A stretch of 64,000 bases of DNA from Streptomyces sp. NBC_00443 (GTDB taxonomy: Bacteria; Actinomycetota; Actinomycetes; Streptomycetales; Streptomycetaceae): contig NZ_CP107917.1 of NCBI RefSeq assembly GCF_036014175.1, forward strand, positions 6,448,001 to 6,512,000, written 5' to 3'. Both the position numbers and the translations under genes were made by a program. Positions 1-7,903 of this stretch are shown here, piece by piece. The notes below the pieces were generated by a model. It saw only the letters and a program-made list of their open reading frames with translations, had not been told where the DNA came from and did not search any database. Within the stretch, counting starts at the first letter, position 1, and each line of letters begins with the position of its first letter.

Positions 1-413
1 GGGGCATGATCCTGCCGCAGTGCGCGCCCGCGGCGATGGTCTACATCCTCTACAAGTTCTTCCAGTCGCTGCCCCGCGAACTGGAGGAGGCGGCCTTCAT
101 CGACGGCGCGGGCCGCTGGCGGATCTTCTTCACGATCGTCCTGCCCCTGTCGAAGCCGTCCCTCTCGGCGGTGGGGATCTTCACCTTCATCGCCTCCTGG
201 AACAACTTCATCTGGCCGTACATGGTGACCAACAACCCCGACCTGATGACCATGCCGAACGGCATCGCCACCGTCCAGAACGCCTTCGGCATCGTCTGGC
301 CCCAACTCATGGCCGGCGGCATCATCGCGGGCCTCCCCCTGATAGCCGCCTTCGTCCTGTTCCAGAGCCAGATCGTAAGAGGCGTCGCCCATACGGGCCT
401 GGCCGGCCAGTAG
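1..413 (+). CDS. Carbohydrate ABC transporter permease, MalG-type (3' part)
   Basis: This is the C-terminal part of an inner-membrane subunit of a sugar importer; the gene starts before the window. The visible reading frame carries the EAA loop (EEAAFIDGAGRWRIFFTIVLP, roughly a third of the way in) that docks on the ATPase subunit, followed by two hydrophobic segments and the ending typical of MalG-like permeases (QIVRGVAHTGLAGQ). The family is about 280-300 residues, so half or more is missing. It lies directly upstream of a GH51 arabinofuranosidase on the same strand, 114 bases away, which suggests import of arabinose or arabino-oligosaccharides. The substrate is inferred from this neighbour only. 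Confidence 0.9.
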   Translation, partial: GMILPQCAPAAMVYILYKFFQSLPRELEEAAFIDGAGRWRIFFTIVLPLSKPSLSAVGIFTFIASWNNFIWPYMVTNNPDLMTMPNGIATVQNAFGIVWPQLMAGGIIAGLPLIAAFVLFQSQIVRGVAHTGLAGQ

Positions 414-492
414 CGCCTCAAGGGGCGCGGGGCCGTCGCAATATGCGGCTCCGCCGCGGGGGCGCGATCAACCCCCACCCACCCGCAGCCGC
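414..492. repeat. Dispersed GC-rich intergenic repeat, copy 1
   Basis: Directly after the permease stop codon there is a block beginning GCCTCAAGGGGCGCGGGG and ending GCGCGATCAACCC...CGCAGCCGCC. The same outer blocks recur at 16259-16312 after the arabinanase gene, where the central part is shorter. The middle (ATATGCGGCTCCGCCGCGG) can fold on itself. The position at the 3' end of genes in both cases fits a terminator-like or mRNA-end role. It resembles short repeats dispersed in Streptomyces genomes, recalled from general knowledge and not searched. Confidence 0.6.
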
Positions 493-527
493 CAACGATT
501 CAGAACCACCCCCTTCGAAAGGCGACC

Positions 528-2042
528 ATGCAAACCGCCCGCTTCACCCTCGACCCCGCCTTCACCATCGCCCAGGTCAACCCCCGTCTCTTCGGATCCT
601 TCGTCGAACACCTCGGCCGCTGCGTCTACACCGGCATCTTCGAACCGGACCACCCGACCGCCGACGAGACCGGCATCCGCCAGGACGTCCTGGACCTCGT
701 CCGTGAACTGGGCGTCACCACCATCCGCTACCCCGGCGGCAACTTCGTCTCCGGCTACAAGTGGGAGGACTCGGTCGGCCCCGCCGAGGACCGTCCCCGC
801 CGCCTCGACCTCGCCTGGCACTCCACGGAGTCCAACCGTTTCGGCCTGTCCGAGTACATCGACTTCCTCCGCAAGATCGGCCCCCAGTCCGAGCCGATGA
901 TGGCCATCAACCTCGGCACCCGCGGCGTCGCCGAGGCCCTCGAGCTCCAGGAGTACGCCAACCACCCGGCCGGCACGGCACTCTCCGGCCTCCGCGTCTC
1001 CCACGGCGACAAGGACCCCTTCGGCATCCGGCTGTGGTGCCTGGGCAACGAGATGGACGGCCCCTGGCAGACCGGCCACAAGACGGCCGAGGAGTACGGC
1101 AGGACCGCCGCGGAGACGGCCCGCGCGATGCGCCAGATCGACCCGAAGGTCGAACTCGTGGCGTGCGGTTCCTCCAGCCAGGGCATGGCCACGTTCGCCG
1201 AGTGGGAGGCGACGGTCCTTCAGGAGACGTACGACCTCGTCGACTACGTCTCGCTGCACGCCTACTACTGGCCCGAGGACGGCGACGTCGACTCCTTCCT
1301 CGCCTCCGCCGTCGACATGGAGTCCTTCATCGAGAACGTGGTCGCGACGTGCGACCACGTGGGCGCCCGCCTCAAGTCGAAGAAGAAGATCAACCTTTCC
1401 TTCGACGAGTGGAACGTCTGGTACATCCCCGACTGGCACGAGCACGCGGACGGCATCGGGGAGCGGAACTGGCCCGAGGCCCCGAGGCTGCTGGAGGACA
1501 ACTACAGCGTCATGGACGCGGTCGTCTTCGGCTCGCTCCTCATCGCGCTGCTGCGGCACGCCGACCGCGTCACCGTCGCCTGCCTCGCCCAGCTGGTCAA
1601 CGTCATCGCGCCGATCATGACCGAGCCGGGCGGCCCGGCGTGGCGGCAGACGACGTTCTTCCCGTTCGCGCAGGCCGCCAAGTACGGCCGCGGCCAGGTG
1701 CTGGACGTCCGGGTGGACTCCCCGACGTTCGAGACGAAGAAGTACGGCGAGGCCGACCTGCTGCACGCCACCGCCGTGCGCGCCGAGGACGGCACGGTCA
1801 CCGTCTTCGCGGTCAACCGCAGCCGCACCGAGCCGCTGCCTTTGGAGGTCGCGCTGAACGGCCTCGACCTGACGACGGTCGTCGAGCACAGCGCCCTCGC
1901 GGACACCGACCCGGACGCCCGCAACACCCTCGACGAGCCGGAGCGGGTCACTCCGCACGCCGTCGAGGGAGCGGCACTCAAGGACGGCGGCCTCACCGCC
2001 GTACTGGAACCGCTGTCCTGGAACGTGATCCGCCTGAGCTGA
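528..2042 (+). CDS. Alpha-L-arabinofuranosidase, GH51
   Basis: A 504-residue retaining arabinofuranosidase that removes arabinose from arabinan, arabinoxylan and short oligosaccharides. It has no signal peptide, so it should act in the cytoplasm on imported oligosaccharides. The GH51 landmarks are all visible: RYPGGNFVSGYKWEDSVGP near residue 70, the acid/base Glu175 in GNEMDGPW and the nucleophile Glu294 in FDEWNVWY. These positions coincide with those of characterised GH51 enzymes. The start ATG follows GAAAGG. The upstream gene is a sugar ABC permease on the same strand, so the two likely form an arabinose-oligosaccharide uptake and cleavage unit. The C-terminal 150 residues form the usual beta-sandwich. 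Confidence 0.96.
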   Translation: MQTARFTLDPAFTIAQVNPRLFGSFVEHLGRCVYTGIFEPDHPTADETGIRQDVLDLVRELGVTTIRYPGGNFVSGYKWEDSVGPAEDRPRRLDLAWHSTESNRFGLSEYIDFLRKIGPQSEPMMAINLGTRGVAEALELQEYANHPAGTALSGLRVSHGDKDPFGIRLWCLGNEMDGPWQTGHKTAEEYGRTAAETARAMRQIDPKVELVACGSSSQGMATFAEWEATVLQETYDLVDYVSLHAYYWPEDGDVDSFLASAVDMESFIENVVATCDHVGARLKSKKKINLSFDEWNVWYIPDWHEHADGIGERNWPEAPRLLEDNYSVMDAVVFGSLLIALLRHADRVTVACLAQLVNVIAPIMTEPGGPAWRQTTFFPFAQAAKYGRGQVLDVRVDSPTFETKKYGEADLLHATAVRAEDGTVTVFAVNRSRTEPLPLEVALNGLDLTTVVEHSALADTDPDARNTLDEPERVTPHAVEGAALKDGGLTAVLEPLSWNVIRLS

Positions 2043-2061
2043 CAGGACGGACGATCTTCAC

Positions 2062-2115
2062 AGGGCCCCAAGACTGCGTTCAGCTTCCCAAAGGCTTTGC
2101 TCAGCTTGGGGCCCT
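2062..2115. promoter_or_regulatory. 11-bp perfect inverted repeat plus direct repeat before the TauE-like gene
   Basis: AGGGCCCCAAG (2062-2072) and CTTGGGGCCCT (2105-2115) are perfect complements separated by 32 bases. Inside and at the right arm the heptamer TCAGCTT occurs twice, 22 bases apart (around 2080 and 2101), and CAAAGGCTTTG is a further small palindrome. A TACCGT -10-like box (2115-2120) is 8 bases before the ATG at 2129. The arrangement could be an operator or a leader hairpin; no regulator gene is adjacent. Confidence 0.45.
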
Positions 2116-2128
2116 ACCGTCGCCCCCC

Positions 2129-3013
2129 ATGCGCACGCTGATCCTGCTCGCCCTCGCGGGCCTCGGGGCCCAGCTCGTGGACGGCAGCCTCGGCATGGCC
2201 TACGGGGTGACCTCGACCACGCTGCTCCTGGCCCTGGGCACCAATCCCGCCGCCGCCTCCGCGACCGTCCATCTCGCCGAGATCGGTACGACGCTGATGT
2301 CGGGGGCGGCGCACTGGCGCTTCGGGAACGTCGACTGGAAGGTGGTCGGGCGGATCGGCGTACCGGGCGCGGTGGGTGCGTTCCTCGGGGCGACGGTGCT
2401 GTCCCGGCTGTCGACGGAGGTCGCGAAGCCGGTGATGTCCGCGATCCTGCTGGGGCTGGGTGTGTACGTCCTGGTCCGGTTCACCTTGCGGGGGCTGCCG
2501 GAGGGCCGGCTGGGCAGGCCGCTCGGGCGCCGGTTCCTGGCCCCGCTGGGGCTGGTCGCCGGCTTCCTCGACGCCACCGGGGGAGGGGGCTGGGGCCCGG
2601 TCGGTACGCCCGCTCTCCTCGCCTCCGGCCGGATGGAGCCGCGCAGGGTCATCGGCTCCATCGACACCAGTGAGTTCCTCGTGGCGGTGGCCGCGAGCCT
2701 CGGTTTCCTGTTCTCGCTCGGCTCCCAGGGCATCGACGGCATGTGGGTCGCCGCGTTCCTGCTGGGCGGTCTGGTCGCCGCGCCCCTCGCCGCCTGGCTG
2801 GTGCGGCTGCTGCCGCCGAGGGTGCTGGGATCGGCGGTCGGCGGAGTGATCGTCGTGACCAACGCCCGCACCCTGCTGCCGAGTGACGTGCTCTACGCCG
2901 CCCTGTACGCGCTGTGGGCCGCCGCCGTGGCGTACTCGGTACGCGCCCACCTCAAGGAGCGGAACGCGGCCGCGGCCGAGCCCGCCGAGGAGCGTCAGCC
3001 GGTCGGCACCTGA
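2129..3013 (+). CDS. TauE/SafE-family membrane carrier
   Basis: A 294-residue polytopic inner-membrane protein with about eight hydrophobic segments. TauE/SafE proteins are thought to export sulfite, sulfoacetate or other small organic anions. The family pattern shows as two similar halves, each with a Gly-rich stretch after a membrane segment: LVDGSLGMAYGVTSTTLLL near residue 20 and DATGGGGWGPVGTPALL near residue 150. The ATG at 2129 is preferred because it begins the first membrane helix. No ribosome binding site precedes it and a -10-like TACCGT lies 8 bases upstream, so the mRNA may be leaderless. The substrate cannot be told from sequence or context. Confidence 0.85.
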   Translation: MRTLILLALAGLGAQLVDGSLGMAYGVTSTTLLLALGTNPAAASATVHLAEIGTTLMSGAAHWRFGNVDWKVVGRIGVPGAVGAFLGATVLSRLSTEVAKPVMSAILLGLGVYVLVRFTLRGLPEGRLGRPLGRRFLAPLGLVAGFLDATGGGGWGPVGTPALLASGRMEPRRVIGSIDTSEFLVAVAASLGFLFSLGSQGIDGMWVAAFLLGGLVAAPLAAWLVRLLPPRVLGSAVGGVIVVTNARTLLPSDVLYAALYALWAAAVAYSVRAHLKERNAAAAEPAEERQPVGT

Positions 3014-3208
3014 CCGACCGGGCGGACACATCGGCATGTCTCAACTTGCCTGTGAATGGCTGGAGTTCGTCGTGGCCATGCCATGCGCGGCCCCCTACGA
3101 TGCGAACGCCTTCGGCCTTCACGGAAAAGTCACTGTTCCTTCAAAGATTCAACCGGCTTGAAAACGGGGCCGGAGGCGCAGCCACCCCCCATCCCCAAGG
3201 AGAGCTCC

Positions 3209-3868
3209 ATGGCACGTGGACTCCTGCGACTCCTGCTGAGCGGCGGCGCGCTGGCCGCTCTGCTCACCGCGACGTTGCCCGCTCAGGCCGCGCCGGCGTT
3301 CGAAGACCCGCCGCCGGACAAGATCGTCATCAAGGTCGCCACGGTGAACGGCTCCGGCTGCCCCCAGGGCACCACCGCCGTCGCCGTCTCCGAGGACAAC
3401 ACCGCGTTCACGGTGACCTACAGCGATTACCTCGCCCAGGTCGGCGGCAACTCCGATCCCACGGCGTTCCGCAAGAACTGCCAGCTCAGCCTGGTCGTGC
3501 ACGTCCCCGGTGGCTTCACCTACGCCATCGCCAGCGCCGACTACCGCGGCTTCGCCGCCCTCCAGCCCGGCGCCAACGCCATGCAGAGAGCCTCGTACTA
3601 CTTCCAGGGCTCACCGAACACGCAGTTCCGCAGCCACCCCTTCAGCGGCCCCCTCAACGACAACTGGCAGGCCACCGACGAGACAGACTGGGCCCAGCTG
3701 ATCTGGGCGCCCTGTGGAAAGCAGCGCAACTTCAACATCAACACCGAGCTGCGCGTGAACGCCGGCTCGTCGTCTCCGAGCAAGGTCAGCTTCATGACCA
3801 TGGACTCGACCGACGGTGACATCAGCACGGTGTACCACCTGGCGTGGAAGGAGTGCCCCGGCAAGTAG
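3209..3868 (+). CDS. Secreted DUF4360 protein
   Basis: A 219-residue exported protein of unknown function. The start ATG at 3209 follows AAGGAG with 6 bases spacing and begins a Sec signal peptide (ARGLLRLLLSGGALAALLTATLPAQAAPA), with cleavage likely after AQA. The mature part has the DUF4360 pattern: SGCPQGTTAVAVSEDNTAFTV, a conserved Cys near NCQLSLVVHVP, and a last Cys in KECPGK, so disulfide bonds are likely. It is monocistronic, ended by a strong hairpin. DUF4360 proteins occur in actinobacteria and fungi; the role is not known. Confidence 0.88.
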   Translation: MARGLLRLLLSGGALAALLTATLPAQAAPAFEDPPPDKIVIKVATVNGSGCPQGTTAVAVSEDNTAFTVTYSDYLAQVGGNSDPTAFRKNCQLSLVVHVPGGFTYAIASADYRGFAALQPGANAMQRASYYFQGSPNTQFRSHPFSGPLNDNWQATDETDWAQLIWAPCGKQRNFNINTELRVNAGSSSPSKVSFMTMDSTDGDISTVYHLAWKECPGK

Positions 3869-3886
3869 CAGTACCGCCTGCACAGG

Positions 3887-3925
3887 CCGAGCCGCGCCCG
3901 CTGATGGCAGCCGGGCGCGGCTTGG
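3887..3925. terminator. Bidirectional hairpin terminator
   Basis: A 14-bp stem with one G-U pair (AGCCGCGCCCG at 3890-3900 with CGGGCGCGGCT at 3912-3922, extended by CCG/TGG) and an 11-base loop. It sits between the convergent DUF4360 and dioxygenase genes. There is no U-tract, as is usual in Streptomyces. Confidence 0.75.
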
Positions 3926-3947
3926 CGTCGATGCGGGTCAGGTCACG

Positions 3948-4712
3948 TCAGCTCTCCACCCCCAGGGTCAGCGCCCCCGCATAGCCGGCGGAGGGTGAAC
4001 TGCCCAGTGCGGTCAGGGTCAGCAGTCCGGACGCGGCGCCTCCGTCGTCGTAGATGCCGTCCTGGGCGAGGGTGGTGCGTGGGACGGTGTTCGCGGCGTA
4101 GACGGCGAGCGCGGCGACCCGGGTCGTGATCGTCTCGTCGAAGAAGAGCTGGCCGGTGTGGAGTTCCTGGCCGCCGGTGAACGAGCCGTCGTCGGTGAGC
4201 GTGACGTCGGTGTGGACCTTGACGTGGATGTGGACGCACCGGCCGCGGTACCAGCCGGGGTACACGGACGTGATGCGCGCGACGCCGTCCGACGCCGTGA
4301 GCACGCCGCCCCGCAGGAAGGTGCCGTTGTCGGGCTCGTCGTGGCCGTTGTTGCCGACGAAGCCGGAGTACTCGCCGAGGGCGTCGCAGTGCCAGATCTC
4401 CACCAGGGCGCTGTTCAGCGGCGCGCAGGTGCTGTCGTCGACGACGGTGAGCGTGAGCTCCAGCGGGATGCCGGTCTTGTCCTCGCTGACGTCGGCCCGG
4501 ACGAGCTGTCCGTCCAGGTAGTAGGGGCCTTCGGTCATCTCCTTCGTGAGCGTGCAGACGGCCGCGGCGGCGACGGGGGCCGGGTCGGCCGCCTCGGCTG
4601 TGGGGTCTTCAGGCGCGGCGGCGACGACCAGCGATACGGCCGTGGCGCCGGTGGCGATCAGCACGGTGCGGCGCCCGATCGCGGTGGGGGTTTTCCTCGA
4701 AGCGTCTGTCAT
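3948..4712 (-). CDS. Tat-exported intradiol ring-cleavage dioxygenase
   Basis: A 254-residue non-haem Fe(III) dioxygenase that cleaves catechol-type rings between the two hydroxyls. It begins with a twin-arginine signal (GRRTVLIATGATAVSLVVAAA), so the enzyme is probably folded in the cytoplasm and exported. The four iron ligands of the family can be placed: Tyr115 (LGEYSGF), Tyr155 (PGWYRGR), His161 and His163 (VHIHVKV). The family phrase TEGPYYLDG is near residue 60. The ATG at 4712 is chosen over an upstream in-frame start because it puts the RR motif at a normal distance. Extracellular enzymes of this kind in Streptomyces are linked to lignin-derived aromatics; the substrate here is not known. 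Confidence 0.92.
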   Translation of the reverse strand: MTDASRKTPTAIGRRTVLIATGATAVSLVVAAAPEDPTAEAADPAPVAAAAVCTLTKEMTEGPYYLDGQLVRADVSEDKTGIPLELTLTVVDDSTCAPLNSALVEIWHCDALGEYSGFVGNNGHDEPDNGTFLRGGVLTASDGVARITSVYPGWYRGRCVHIHVKVHTDVTLTDDGSFTGGQELHTGQLFFDETITTRVAALAVYAANTVPRTTLAQDGIYDDGGAASGLLTLTALGSSPSAGYAGALTLGVES

Positions 4713-4852
4713 GGACACGGCACCGTAGGGAGGCGTGCTGTTGATGGGCTGTGAGTTGAGCAAAGTGAGTACCTGTCAAGTTCCATGCAGGCCATGGAGG
4801 TTGTCCTGGGATGGGTGGTGTGGATCTTGGATTCCATGCCCGGCGCATATGG

Positions 4853-4870
4853 AGACGATACGCATCGTCT
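4853..4870. promoter_or_regulatory. Palindromic operator-like site
   Basis: AGACGAT-ACGC-ATCGTCT is a perfect 7-bp inverted repeat with a 4-base centre, located 46 bases before the kinase start and just upstream of a TATGGT -10-like box (4873-4878). Size and composition resemble TetR-family operators. No TetR gene is adjacent, so the regulator would act from elsewhere. Confidence 0.45.
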
Positions 4871-4916
4871 TGTATGGTGAGGTGTGGCCGTCGGAACATC
4901 ACCTGGAACCGGAACC

Positions 4917-5867
4917 ATGACCGAATTCGTGACACCGCAACACGTCGCTCGCCGCACCTCCGCCGCAGTTGACGCGGCTGTCGGAGCGGGGCGCGACCTC
5001 GGACTGACGGTGACTGATGCCACGCTGCTCCATGACGTCTTCTCCGTCGTGGTCCACCTGGCGCCCTCACCGGTCGTGGCCCGGATCCCCACCGTCCTGC
5101 CGCACTGCGAAGGCCTCGATTCCCTCGCGCGCCGCCAGCAGGCGGAACTCGACGTGACACGATGGCTCGCCGACCAGGGAACCCCCGTGATCCCTCCCAG
5201 CCCTTTCGTGCCACGGGAACCTGTTCAGCGCGACGGATTCTCGATGACGTTCTGGCAGTTCGTCGAGGAGGACCGGGACAAGGAACCCGACTACGTGGCG
5301 AACTCCGAAAGCGTTGCCGACCTGCACGCCGCGATGCGCTCATACCCGGGTCGTCTGTCGTTTCTGTCCGCGGCCGACCCGCGGTTCATCGCGGAAAGCC
5401 TTGGGCTGCTCGAAAGGCTCCCCGGCCTCATCGGCGCGAGCGAGTTGGACCGCGCACGCCGGGAGTGGCAGATCCTGGAACCCCTCGTGCGCTCACGCAC
5501 GGCGTTCGAAGAAGCGTTCCCGGGGGTCGACCTCCAGCCCATCCACGGCGACTCCCCGCCCGCGAACATCTTCTCCGGGGCGGACGGGGACCTCTACGCC
5601 GACTTCGAGCTGGTCACCTTGGGCCCCGTCGAGTGGGACCTGGCCGCTCTCGGGCCCGTCCACGAAGCCGCCTACAACCGCGGCGCGCGGCGCAACGGCA
5701 CGAGGCCGCTGAACGAGGACGTCCTGAGCTTCGTGAACGCCGTCGGGATGCTGCGGATCATCGCCTCCCTCACGCTCGTGCCACAGCTGCCCGAGTTGGT
5801 GGAGTACCTCAAGCCGGCTGTCGACCAGTGGCAGACGACGCCGTTCGGCGGGGGCATGCTCGGCTGA
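4917..5867 (+). CDS. Aminoglycoside phosphotransferase-fold kinase
   Basis: A 316-residue protein of the APH/choline kinase fold, which transfers phosphate from ATP to a small molecule. The catalytic loop reads IHGDSPPANIF with the base Asp212, and the metal-binding Asp is in DFELVTLGPVEWD (Asp229). The N-lobe is seen at VVARIPTV. The ATG at 4917 is chosen because the upstream in-frame GTG has no better ribosome binding site. Members of this family often confer aminoglycoside resistance, but many phosphorylate metabolites; nothing here identifies the substrate. The palindrome at 4853 may control it. Confidence 0.8.
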   Translation: MTEFVTPQHVARRTSAAVDAAVGAGRDLGLTVTDATLLHDVFSVVVHLAPSPVVARIPTVLPHCEGLDSLARRQQAELDVTRWLADQGTPVIPPSPFVPREPVQRDGFSMTFWQFVEEDRDKEPDYVANSESVADLHAAMRSYPGRLSFLSAADPRFIAESLGLLERLPGLIGASELDRARREWQILEPLVRSRTAFEEAFPGVDLQPIHGDSPPANIFSGADGDLYADFELVTLGPVEWDLAALGPVHEAAYNRGARRNGTRPLNEDVLSFVNAVGMLRIIASLTLVPQLPELVEYLKPAVDQWQTTPFGGGMLG

Positions 5868-5925
5868 CACCGACAAGTACGCGGCTGTGCGACCCTGTTG
5901 ATGCCCTCTGTCTGAAAGGCTGGTC

Positions 5926-5997
5926 ATGACCCGCGCCATGGTTCTCGGCATGGTTCTCGGCGACTTCTCCTCTCGCGCTTCGACGCGGGAGCGGTAG
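5926..5997 (+). CDS. Possible 23-residue leader peptide
   Basis: A short ORF (MTRAMVLGMVLGDFSSRASTRER) starts at an ATG preceded by AAAGG and ends 108 bases before the methyltransferase start. It contains a 12-base direct repeat (ATGGTTCTCGGC twice). An 8-bp hairpin follows at 6020-6039. The arrangement of short ORF, hairpin and gene could be an attenuator, or the hairpin could simply end the kinase transcript. It may also be chance. Confidence 0.25.
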   Translation: MTRAMVLGMVLGDFSSRASTRER

Positions 5998-6019
5998 CCC
6001 CACCGGCCCTGACACGCGT

Positions 6020-6039
6020 GCCCGTGCCGCAGCACGGGC
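6020..6039. terminator. Small hairpin between kinase and methyltransferase genes
   Basis: GCCCGTGC-CGCA-GCACGGGC forms a perfect 8-bp stem with a 4-base loop, followed by CGTTTG. It may terminate the upstream kinase message. Confidence 0.5.
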
Positions 6040-6105
6040 CGTTTGCCCCGCTCCTCGTCGAAGTGCTCTTCGTGCCCCTGCACGTTCGATCACGAGGAGT
6101 ACTCG

Positions 6106-7245
6106 GTGTCCACCATCCACTGGACCGAGACGAACACCCCCCGTTCCGCCCACTGGCATTCCGAGAACGCGACAGCGCCGCCCCGTCGGGTCATCGGCGC
6201 GGACGACCGTATGAAAGCCGACACCGCCTACCGACTGGCCTGCGAAGGCACCGCCCTGCTGTGGCGCGGCGACTTCCACAACGCACGTCAACTCCTGCAG
6301 GCGATGGGCCGCCGCATCGACCGGAAGCCTCCTGGGCGAGGCGACAGCCCGGCGGAGGAATTCCACCTGCATCGCCGGACCCGCAACCACCGGGCCCGCG
6401 TGCTGGGCAGGCTGCTCGTTCTGCTGGAGGACGACTACCGCCTGAACCTGCGCAGAGCGCCCGATGTGCGCCAGGCATGCACCGAGGCGTACGGTCCGCC
6501 GTTCCGGCCGATGGCTGTCTCGCTGACAGAACTGCTCGGCGTGACCGGATCGCATCAGTGGCGCACGAAGGGCGTGGAGGTACCGGCCCTCGACGCTCGC
6601 CTTCACCCGCACTACGGAGTGTTCTCCCCCGTCAGGGGCGAATACGTCGACCTCGTCGCCCATGCACCACTCCCTGCGCCCGCGGACCGTCGCACAGGTC
6701 GCCGCACGGCGTTCGACCTCGGAACGGGAACGGGAGTGCTCGCAGCCGTCCTGGCCCGCCGGGGGATCGAGCGCACCGTGGCCACCGACATCAGCCCGCG
6801 TGCCCTGGCCTGCGCACGCGACAACGTCCGTCGGCTGCACCTCACCGGGCGTATCGGCATCGTGGGCCCCCGCCTCTTCCCGGACGGGCGCGCGGACCTC
6901 GTCGTCTGCAACCCGCCCTGGATCCCGGCCCGGCCCACCTCTGCCGTGGAGCAAGGCGTCTACGACTCGGGCGGCAGCATGCTCCGCAGCTTCCTGGACG
7001 GACTCACCGCCCATCTCGAACCGGGAGGTGAGGGATGGCTCATCCTGTCGGATCTGGCCGAGCATCTCGGACTCAGGACGCGCGGCGAACTGCTGGCCGG
7101 CATCGAAGCAGCGGGCCTGCGTGTGGTGGACAGAATCGACACCGGGCCGCGGCACCCACGGGCGAGGGACACCACTGATCCCCTCCACGCCGCCCGCGCC
7201 GCGGAAGTCACGTCACTCTGGCGTCTCTCGCCGGCAAATGACTGA
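6106..7245 (+). CDS. Class I SAM-dependent methyltransferase, HemK/PrmC-like
   Basis: A 379-residue protein whose C-terminal half is a Rossmann-fold methyltransferase. Motif I is FDLGTGTGVLA (203-213), the acidic residue after strand 2 is in ATDISP (about 228), and the catalytic NPPW is at 269-272. NPPW/Y marks enzymes that methylate an amide or exocyclic amine, such as release-factor glutamine or N6-adenine. The N-terminal 160 residues are unlike PrmC and may bind a partner. The GTG at 6106 is preferred because GAGGAG lies 6 bases upstream; an earlier in-frame start has none. The target is unknown. Confidence 0.82.
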   Translation: MSTIHWTETNTPRSAHWHSENATAPPRRVIGADDRMKADTAYRLACEGTALLWRGDFHNARQLLQAMGRRIDRKPPGRGDSPAEEFHLHRRTRNHRARVLGRLLVLLEDDYRLNLRRAPDVRQACTEAYGPPFRPMAVSLTELLGVTGSHQWRTKGVEVPALDARLHPHYGVFSPVRGEYVDLVAHAPLPAPADRRTGRRTAFDLGTGTGVLAAVLARRGIERTVATDISPRALACARDNVRRLHLTGRIGIVGPRLFPDGRADLVVCNPPWIPARPTSAVEQGVYDSGGSMLRSFLDGLTAHLEPGGEGWLILSDLAEHLGLRTRGELLAGIEAAGLRVVDRIDTGPRHPRARDTTDPLHAARAAEVTSLWRLSPAND

Positions 7246-7374
7246 ACCGGCGTCGACGTTCCCCAACCCCGCCATGCGAGTTCGATTCGATCTGCGTCGA
7301 AGGCACGTGCGGGTGTGGCGCACGGACCGCAGGCTGGTCCTCGTACGCACGACAACGGGGAAAGGAAGAACCTC

Positions 7375-7752
7375 ATGTCCATCCGTAAGCGTCGTCTCTC
7401 CCTCGGCCTGGCAGCCCTCGCCGGCAGCGTCGTCATGCTGGCGATTCCCACGTCCGCGCAGGCGGCCGGGGACCCGGCGACCTGGCCCTGCGACCCGTCG
7501 GAGTTCTGCATCTACCACGACGGGCAGGGCGGCGGCGCGCACTACTCGCTGTCGGACGGCGCGTCCAACCTGGGCCAGCTGGCGGGCGGTCTCAATGACC
7601 ACGTGTGGTCGGTGAAGAACATCTCCGGCAGCTCGTGGTGCCTGTACCGGGACGCGGACTACGAGAACGAGATCCAGGTGATCCTGGACGGGCAGGCGCT
7701 CGACCTCGCGTCGCCCGTCCGGGACCAGGTCAGCTCCGTCGAGGAGTGCTGA
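7375..7752 (+). CDS. Secreted peptidase inhibitor family I36 protein
   Basis: A 125-residue exported protein starting at ATG 7375 after AAAGGAAG. The Sec signal peptide ends near AQAAG. The mature domain of about 95 residues has the I36 (SMI-like, beta/gamma-crystallin-related) pattern: CDPSEFCIYHDGQGGG, then NDHVWSVKNISGSSWCLYRDADYE, and four Cys that can form two disulfides. Known I36 members inhibit metalloproteases; whether this one does is an inference from family membership. It is monocistronic and closed by a very stable hairpin. Confidence 0.85.
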   Translation: MSIRKRRLSLGLAALAGSVVMLAIPTSAQAAGDPATWPCDPSEFCIYHDGQGGGAHYSLSDGASNLGQLAGGLNDHVWSVKNISGSSWCLYRDADYENEIQVILDGQALDLASPVRDQVSSVEEC

Positions 7753-7783
7753 GGAGCAAGCCCTGCCGGACCCTCCCGGAGAG

Positions 7784-7817
7784 GCGCCCCGCCGCACGTG
7801 ACCGTGCGGCGGGGCGC
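7784..7817 (+). terminator. Strong hairpin terminator
   Basis: A perfect 15-bp stem, GCGCCCCGCCGCACG (7784-7798) with CGTGCGGCGGGGCGC (7803-7817), with a TGAC loop, 31 bases after the I36 gene stop. Confidence 0.85.
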
Positions 7818-7903
7818 TCGCTCCCCATGACTTCTGAGGGTGTCAAGAGGTGACGAACCCCGGAGCATGTGAGTGCACGACGTGCCGAACGGGGATGGCT
7901 CAC

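Noticed and set aside
4884..4916. Upstream GTG as start of the APH-fold kinase
   Set aside because: It adds only eleven residues without family character and would overlap the promoter; ATG 4917 is simpler.
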